The notes under the pieces: generated by a model
Databases searched by the model: none
The model's input: the letters and a program-made list of their open reading frames with translations, nothing else
Told to the model about the DNA's origin: nothing
Source of the DNA: SZUA-521 sp041738285
GTDB taxonomy: Bacteria; Pseudomonadota; Gammaproteobacteria; Pseudomonadales; Azotimanducaceae
Reading direction: 5' to 3'
DNA length: 17,985 nucleotides
NCBI GenBank assembly: GCA_041738285.1
Contig: JBGSQB010000047.1
Span: 1 to 17,985, forward strand
Position numbers and translations under genes: made by a program
Shown: in pieces, positions 14,218 through 17,985 of the stretch
Layout: each line of letters begins with the position of its first letter
Position numbering within the stretch: the first letter of the stretch is position 1

Positions 14218-14232
14218 ATCCGCCCGCGCTGT

Positions 14233-14238
14233 TAGAAT
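14233..14238 (+). promoter_or_regulatory. candidate -10 box for ileS
   Basis: TAGAAT lies 44 bp before the ileS ATG, just outside REP-like copy 3, with the wider context GTTAGAATGCCCGCC. I find no good -35 at 16-18 bp; that stretch falls in the repeat. The hairpin arms CCACCG/CGGTGG (14255-14270, loop GCCG) would lie in the leader just before the start codon. Confidence 0.3.
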
Positions 14239-14282
14239 GCCCGCCTTTTTGACGCCACCGGCCGCGGTGGTACGGGCAGCCC

Positions 14283-17200
14283 ATGAGTGAATCCGCGGAC
14301 ACCACAGCCAGTTCGGCTTTCGACTTCGTCGCCATGGAGCACCAGATCCTGGATCTGTGGCGGGACCGTGACCTGTTCCGCAAGTCCCTCGAGCACACCA
14401 AGGACAAGAAGCCCTACATCTTTTATGACGGCCCGCCGTTCGCGACGGGTCTTCCGCATCACGGGCACCTGGTGTCATCGACCCTCAAGGACGTGGTACC
14501 GCGCTATTGGACGATGAAGGGTCGCTACGTCATCCGCCGCTTCGGATGGGATTGCCACGGCCTGCCCATCGAACACGAGATCGACAAGCAGATGGGCGCG
14601 TCCGCCCAGGAAGTGGTCGCACAGCTTGGCATTGCTGGATACAACGACGCCTGTCGGGCGATCGTGCAGCGCTACGTGAAGGAGTGGCGCGCCACCATCA
14701 CCCGGCTCGGACGCTGGGTCGACTTCGACAACGACTACAAGACCATGGACACGCCGTACATGGAGTCGGTGTGGTGGGTGGTCAAGCAGCTCTGGGACAA
14801 GGGCCTCGTCTACCAGGGCGTCAAGGTCATGCCGATCTCGACCGAGCTCGGCACGCCGTTGTCGAACTTCGAGGCCACCTCCAACTATCAGGATGTGCAG
14901 GACCCCGCCATCACCGTGCTGTTCAAGCTCGATGATGAAGACGCATACATGGCGGCCTGGACCACCACGCCGTGGACACTGCCATCGAACCTCGCGCTCT
15001 GCGTCGGCGCCGAGATCGCGTACGTCAAAGTGCGCGACGAGAAACTGGGTGTGGTGCTGTATCTCGCGCGGGAGCGCGTGGCCGACTACGCCACGCGCCA
15101 CGAATTGACCGAGCTTTCGACCTGCCGCGGCAGCGATCTCGTCGGCCGCACTTATCAGCCGCTGTTTCCCTACTTCGCGCAGGAACGTTCGCGCGGCGCC
15201 TTCGTGGTGCTGGCCGATGACTACGTGTCGACGGAGTCCGGCACCGGTATCGTGCATCAGGCACCCGCCTTCGGCGAGGATGACTATCGGATCGCGAAGG
15301 CCGCGGGCATCGAGGCGTTCGTCTGCCCGGTGACACTGAACGGTAAATTCACCGACGAAGTCACCGACTTTGCCCATCGTCACGTCAAGGAAGCCGACAA
15401 GGACATCATCCGCCACCTGAAAGGCTCGGGTGCCCTGTACGAGCAGGCCGTCATTCAACACAGCTATCCGTTCTGCTATCGATCGGATACACCGCTGATC
15501 TACCGCGCGATCCCATCGTGGTATGTGGCTGTCACCCAGTTGATCGATGATCTCCTGGCGAGCAACGAGCAGATTCACTGGATCCCTGAACACATCAAGT
15601 CCGGGCGCTTCGGCAACTGGCTCAAAGGCGCTCAGGACTGGGCGATTTCCCGCAATCGGATATGGGGCACGCCGATCCCGATCTGGGTCAACGACGCGAC
15701 TGGCTCGCAAGCGTGCGTCGGCTCCATTGACGAACTCGAGCAACTCACCGGCGTGCGTGTCGACGACTTGCATCGTGAGCACGTCGATCAGCTCACGTTC
15801 CAGCGGCCCGGCGAACCCGGCACCTACCGGCGCATCGAAGAAGTGCTCGATTGCTGGTTCGAATCCGGCTCCATGCCGTATGCGCAGCTGCACTATCCGT
15901 TCGAGAACGAGGGCGTATTCAACGCAGGCTTTCCCGCTGAGTTCATCGCGGAAGGGCTCGATCAGACCCGTGGCTGGTTCTACACGTTGACGGTGTTGTC
16001 GACGGCGCTGTACGGCAAACCCGCGTTCAAGAACGTGATCGTCAACGGCATGGTGATGGCGGAGGACGCCAAGAAAATGTCGAAACGGCTGCGCAACTAC
16101 ACGCCGCCCGATGAACTGATGGAAACCTACGGCGCCGATGCACTGCGCCTCTATCTCATCAACTCCGGTCTTGTACGCGGTGAGGAACAGCGCTTCGCCG
16201 ATGCTGGCGTAAAGGACATGACGCGGCGCGCATTGCTGCCCTGGTTCAACGCGTTTTCGTTTCTATCCACATACGCAGCGATCGACGGCTGGTCGCCCGA
16301 CAAAGGTCTGCACTATGGCAGCAACGTACTCGATCTGTGGATCCTGTCGCGCCTGCAGACGCTGAAGGCGGCAATCGCGCGAGAGATGCGTTACTACCGT
16401 CTGTACAACGTCGTGCCCGAACTGTTCGAGTTCATCGAGGATCTGACCAACTGGTATATCCGTTTGAACCGCACCCGCTTCTGGGGGAGCGAGATCACGG
16501 CAGACAAGATTGCCGCTTACAGCACACTGTACGAAGCCGTGCTCGAGTTGTCTCAGGCGATGGCGCCGTTCGCGCCGTTCCTGTCTGAGCACATCTATCA
16601 GTCGTTGGCGCGATTGGGTGGTGCGGGCGCGCCGAAGCCGCTGTCGGTACACCTGTGCAGTTATCCCGAAGCCGAAGAGGCATCGATGGAGCCTGAACTG
16701 GAGGCGGCGGTGTCACGCATGCGCCAGGTCATCCTGCTCGGGCGTCGCGCCCGCGAAGATGCGCGCATCGGTCTGCGCACGCCATTGCGGCGACTGACCA
16801 TCATTCACCGTGATGCTGGGTTGCTCGACGAGTTGCGCGGTCTCGAGGAGTACCTGCGCCGCGAGTTGAATGTCAAAACGGTGGTCTACGACGCGGACGA
16901 GGATCGCTACATCCGCTTCTACGCGAAGCCGAACTTCCCGGTGTTGGGCAAGCGGCTCGGCAAGCGCATGAAGGAATTCCAGCAGTCGATCGAAACGCTC
17001 GGCCGAGAGGACCTGGAGGCGCTGCAGAACGGCGATCCCGTGAAGCTCGATGGCGAGTCATTCAATAGCGAGGAGATTCTAGTGTTTCGCGAGGCGCGCG
17101 AGGAACGCGCGGTGTTGTCCAATGGGCTGATCTCGATCGAACTCGATTGCGCGCTCGACGATGAACTGATCGCTGAAGGCTGGGCACGTGAAATCGTCAG

Positions 17201-17435
17201 TGCATTTCAACGCTCGCGCAAGGATCTGAATTTCGAGATCAGCGATCGGGTGGCGATCGTGTATACGGGCGATGCAAAGCTCCTCGCCGCGCTCGCGCAG
17301 CACCGTGACTACGTCGCAGGCGAGACACTGGCGACTCGGTTCGAGTCAGGCGATCCTGGCGCGCAAGGGTTGACGTTGGAAGTTGGTGCAATGACGCTGC
17401 GCTATCGCATCGAGCGGCAGGCGCGCGAGTCCTGA
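14283..17435 (+). CDS. ileS: isoleucyl-tRNA synthetase, eukaryote-like type 2 (IleS2)
   Basis: Class Ia synthetase that charges tRNA-Ile and hydrolyses misactivated valine. At 1050 residues it is longer than the E. coli type 1 enzyme (about 940). The catalytic HxGH motif is H59-H60-G61-H62 in the context PPFATGLPHHGHLVS, the type 2 signature; type 1 enzymes have a different surrounding sequence. KMSKR is at 598-602 (AKKMSKRLRNYTPPDELM). The CP1 editing domain is present, with TTPWTLPSNLALCVG near 222-236 and GTGIVHQAPAFGEDDY near 320. The anticodon-binding domain follows from about 680. ATG 14283 is chosen by homology; the Shine-Dalgarno is weak. Type 2 enzymes as a class are less sensitive to mupirocin. 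The usual gammaproteobacterial neighbours ribF and lspA are not next to it. Confidence 0.96.
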   Translation: MSESADTTASSAFDFVAMEHQILDLWRDRDLFRKSLEHTKDKKPYIFYDGPPFATGLPHHGHLVSSTLKDVVPRYWTMKGRYVIRRFGWDCHGLPIEHEIDKQMGASAQEVVAQLGIAGYNDACRAIVQRYVKEWRATITRLGRWVDFDNDYKTMDTPYMESVWWVVKQLWDKGLVYQGVKVMPISTELGTPLSNFEATSNYQDVQDPAITVLFKLDDEDAYMAAWTTTPWTLPSNLALCVGAEIAYVKVRDEKLGVVLYLARERVADYATRHELTELSTCRGSDLVGRTYQPLFPYFAQERSRGAFVVLADDYVSTESGTGIVHQAPAFGEDDYRIAKAAGIEAFVCPVTLNGKFTDEVTDFAHRHVKEADKDIIRHLKGSGALYEQAVIQHSYPFCYRSDTPLIYRAIPSWYVAVTQLIDDLLASNEQIHWIPEHIKSGRFGNWLKGAQDWAISRNRIWGTPIPIWVNDATGSQACVGSIDELEQLTGVRVDDLHREHVDQLTFQRPGEPGTYRRIEEVLDCWFESGSMPYAQLHYPFENEGVFNAGFPAEFIAEGLDQTRGWFYTLTVLSTALYGKPAFKNVIVNGMVMAEDAKKMSKRLRNYTPPDELMETYGADALRLYLINSGLVRGEEQRFADAGVKDMTRRALLPWFNAFSFLSTYAAIDGWSPDKGLHYGSNVLDLWILSRLQTLKAAIAREMRYYRLYNVVPELFEFIEDLTNWYIRLNRTRFWGSEITADKIAAYSTLYEAVLELSQAMAPFAPFLSEHIYQSLARLGGAGAPKPLSVHLCSYPEAEEASMEPELEAAVSRMRQVILLGRRAREDARIGLRTPLRRLTIIHRDAGLLDELRGLEEYLRRELNVKTVVYDADEDRYIRFYAKPNFPVLGKRLGKRMKEFQQSIETLGREDLEALQNGDPVKLDGESFNSEEILVFREAREERAVLSNGLISIELDCALDDELIAEGWAREIVSAFQRSRKDLNFEISDRVAIVYTGDAKLLAALAQHRDYVAGETLATRFESGDPGAQGLTLEVGAMTLRYRIERQARES

Positions 17436-17438
17436 AAG

Positions 17439-17460
17439 AAAAAAGGCCGCTCACGCGGCC
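17439..17460 (-). terminator. intrinsic terminator with GNRA tetraloop
   Basis: On the minus strand GGCCGC-GTGA-GCGGCC (17460-17445) is followed by six T residues (17444-17439), then CTT. The stem is perfect and the GTGA loop is a GNRA tetraloop. The T-run exists only on the minus side, so it serves the small transcript and any read-through from the crotonase-family gene, not ileS. It abuts the ileS stop codon. Confidence 0.8.
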
Positions 17461-17499
17461 CTAGTATCTGCGCCCGTGGGCGCTAAGGCGGAGTCTCAT
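17461..17499 (-). CDS. putative 12-residue micro-ORF (MRLRLSAHGRRY)
   Basis: The ORF reads MRLRLSAHGRRY and ends TAG directly against the terminator stem. GGGAGG (17512-17507) is a perfect Shine-Dalgarno 7 nt before ATG 17499, better than most starts in this window. The peptide has four arginines in twelve residues, two encoded by AGA, a codon otherwise uncommon in this GC-rich DNA, and no acidic residue. I do not recognise it. It could be a real small peptide, a ribosome-stalling leader, or an ORF by chance inside a structured RNA. Confidence 0.4.
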   Translation of the reverse strand: MRLRLSAHGRRY

Positions 17500-17521
17500 G
17501 GACTCCCCTCCCTCGCAAACG

Positions 17522-17551
17522 ATCTGATCAAATCCGCGACGGGATTGTCAA
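17522..17551 (-). promoter_or_regulatory. sigma70-like promoter for the small minus-strand transcript
   Basis: A perfect TTGACA (17551-17546) stands 18 bp upstream of TCAGAT (17527-17522), which is preceded by TGA and so forms an extended -10 (TGATCAGAT). The hexamer alone matches TATAAT at three of six positions. Transcription would start near 17515, just before the Shine-Dalgarno of the micro-ORF. It begins 19 bp past the stop of the upstream gene. Confidence 0.5.
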
Positions 17552-17569
17552 TGCGTGTGCGACGCTTTC

Positions 17570-17985
17570 CTAATCACCTTCAAATGTTGCGGCCGATGAA
17601 TCGCGATGGGCCACCGCAGCGCGACGCGCATCGGCAGAGTTCTGGGTCAGCAGATTCTGATCCGCATCCATATGCATGACGGCTTCGTCCAGCGCGCCCG
17701 CGTAGCGATTGACGCTGCGCTTGATCATCTGCGCGGGTACCGGCGCCTTGCTTGCGTAGCGATCGGCTATGGCGTTGGCGGCGGCGAGTAGCTCGGCGCG
17801 CGGCACCCACTGATCGAGCACGCCCCATCGCTCGAGCAATTGCGCATCCGCGCGTTCGCCACCGATCACCAGCCGTTTCGCCCGCGCCGCGCCGACCAGT
17901 CGCGTCACGAGTGGCAGGCTCTGCCACATGAGATTCATGCCGATATCGATTTCCGGGAACTGCATGAAGCAGTCGTCGGCACCGA
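17570..17985 (-). CDS. enoyl-CoA hydratase/isomerase-family protein (N-terminus outside window)
   Basis: C-terminal 138 codons of a crotonase-superfamily protein; the reading frame enters from the right edge without a start, so the ATG at 17965 is internal. GADDCFMQFPEIDIGMNLMW contains the PEI block whose Glu corresponds to the second catalytic Glu of rat enoyl-CoA hydratase. The usual IPGAGG loop is replaced by MNLMWQSLP, a pattern I associate with a distinct crotonase subgroup. ARAKRLVIGGERADAQLLERWGVLDQWVP and the helical C-terminus follow normally. The first catalytic Glu and oxyanion hole are outside the window. Hydratase or isomerase activity on an acyl-CoA is likely; substrate unknown. 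Confidence 0.88.
   Translation of the reverse strand, partial: GADDCFMQFPEIDIGMNLMWQSLPLVTRLVGAARAKRLVIGGERADAQLLERWGVLDQWVPRAELLAAANAIADRYASKAPVPAQMIKRSVNRYAGALDEAVMHMDADQNLLTQNSADARRAAVAHRDSSAATFEGD

Larger units (their letters stand above)
17438..17515 (-). ncRNA. candidate small structured transcript encoding a micro-peptide
   Basis: A short minus-strand unit stands alone between convergent genes: promoter, about 78-nt transcript and intrinsic terminator. Predicted RNA structure holds three perfect hairpins: GGAGTC/GACTCC around a CATGA loop that exposes the start codon (17506-17490), GCGCC/GGCGC with a CACG loop (17483-17470), and the terminator stem. Nothing lies downstream on this strand except the antisense of ileS, so it is not an ordinary leader. 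It might be an sRNA, a dual-function RNA, or a decoy. Inferred from sequence motifs; expression is not shown. Confidence 0.5.

Noticed and set aside
14245..14249. T-run before ileS as a terminator for the membrane-protein gene
   Set aside because: It lies about 30 bp beyond the repeat hairpin, too far from a stem to act as an intrinsic terminator.
14475..15893. 472-codon minus-strand ORF inside ileS
   Set aside because: Antisense shadow of ileS with repetitive Arg/His/Asp composition and no recognisable domain.
17445..17460. Terminator for ileS on the plus strand
   Set aside because: The hairpin is preceded by an A-run and not followed by a T-run on the plus strand, so the polarity fits minus-strand transcription only.
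17498..17527. Plus-strand micro-ORF ATG GAC TCC ... TGA downstream of ileS
   Set aside because: It is the mirror of the same palindromic hairpin; no promoter or terminator supports it on this strand, although a GGAG lies 4 nt upstream.

Overview
The window is GC-rich, densely coded chromosomal DNA that looks like a gammaproteobacterium or a close relative with a metabolism built on acyl-CoA thioesters. The basis is a Pseudomonas-like class II polyhydroxyalkanoate (PHA) synthase and depolymerase, a Pseudomonas/E. coli-like phenylacetyl-CoA epoxidase operon, and REP-like GGGGACAG repeats. The genus cannot be read from the sequence. I see no tRNA, rRNA, CRISPR array, insertion sequence or phage gene.

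Layout. (1) 1-1600, minus strand: a PaaI-type hotdog thioesterase translationally coupled to a cytochrome P450 whose C-terminus runs off the left edge. (2) 1677-6029, plus strand: paaG followed by paaABCDE with overlapping or near-touching genes. It encodes the multicomponent phenylacetyl-CoA epoxidase and the isomerase that opens the epoxide to oxepin-CoA. The two units diverge from a gap of under 80 bp. (3) 6030-6126: a REP-like inverted repeat fills the gap between convergent units. (4) 6127-9524, minus strand: phaC (class II synthase), phaZ (mcl-PHA depolymerase) and a TauD-family 2-oxoglutarate dioxygenase, probably one operon. (5) 9597-12997: an alpha/beta hydrolase (+), an MFS exporter (-), an F420/FMN luciferase-like oxidoreductase (+) and a coupled MutT-like Nudix hydrolase (+). 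A clear dyad lies between exporter and oxidoreductase. (6) 13102-14110: a small soluble protein of unknown function and a six-helix membrane protein, each followed by a REP-like element. (7) 14283-17435: a 1050-residue isoleucyl-tRNA synthetase of the eukaryote-like type 2. (8) 17436-17570: between the convergent ends of ileS and an enoyl-CoA hydratase-family gene, the minus strand shows a sigma70-like promoter, a perfect Shine-Dalgarno, a 12-codon ORF and an intrinsic terminator with a GNRA tetraloop. This reads as an undescribed small transcript encoding a micro-peptide. (9) 17570-17985, minus strand: the C-terminal part of the enoyl-CoA hydratase-family protein.

Together, the paa genes activate and open the aromatic ring of phenylacetyl-CoA, the thioesterase can rescue CoA from dead-end intermediates, and carbon flowing through (R)-3-hydroxyacyl-CoA can be stored and recovered by PhaC/PhaZ. 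The most unusual items are the micro-ORF transcript, the dioxygenase attached to the PHA operon, the P450 coupled to paaI, and the type 2 IleS.
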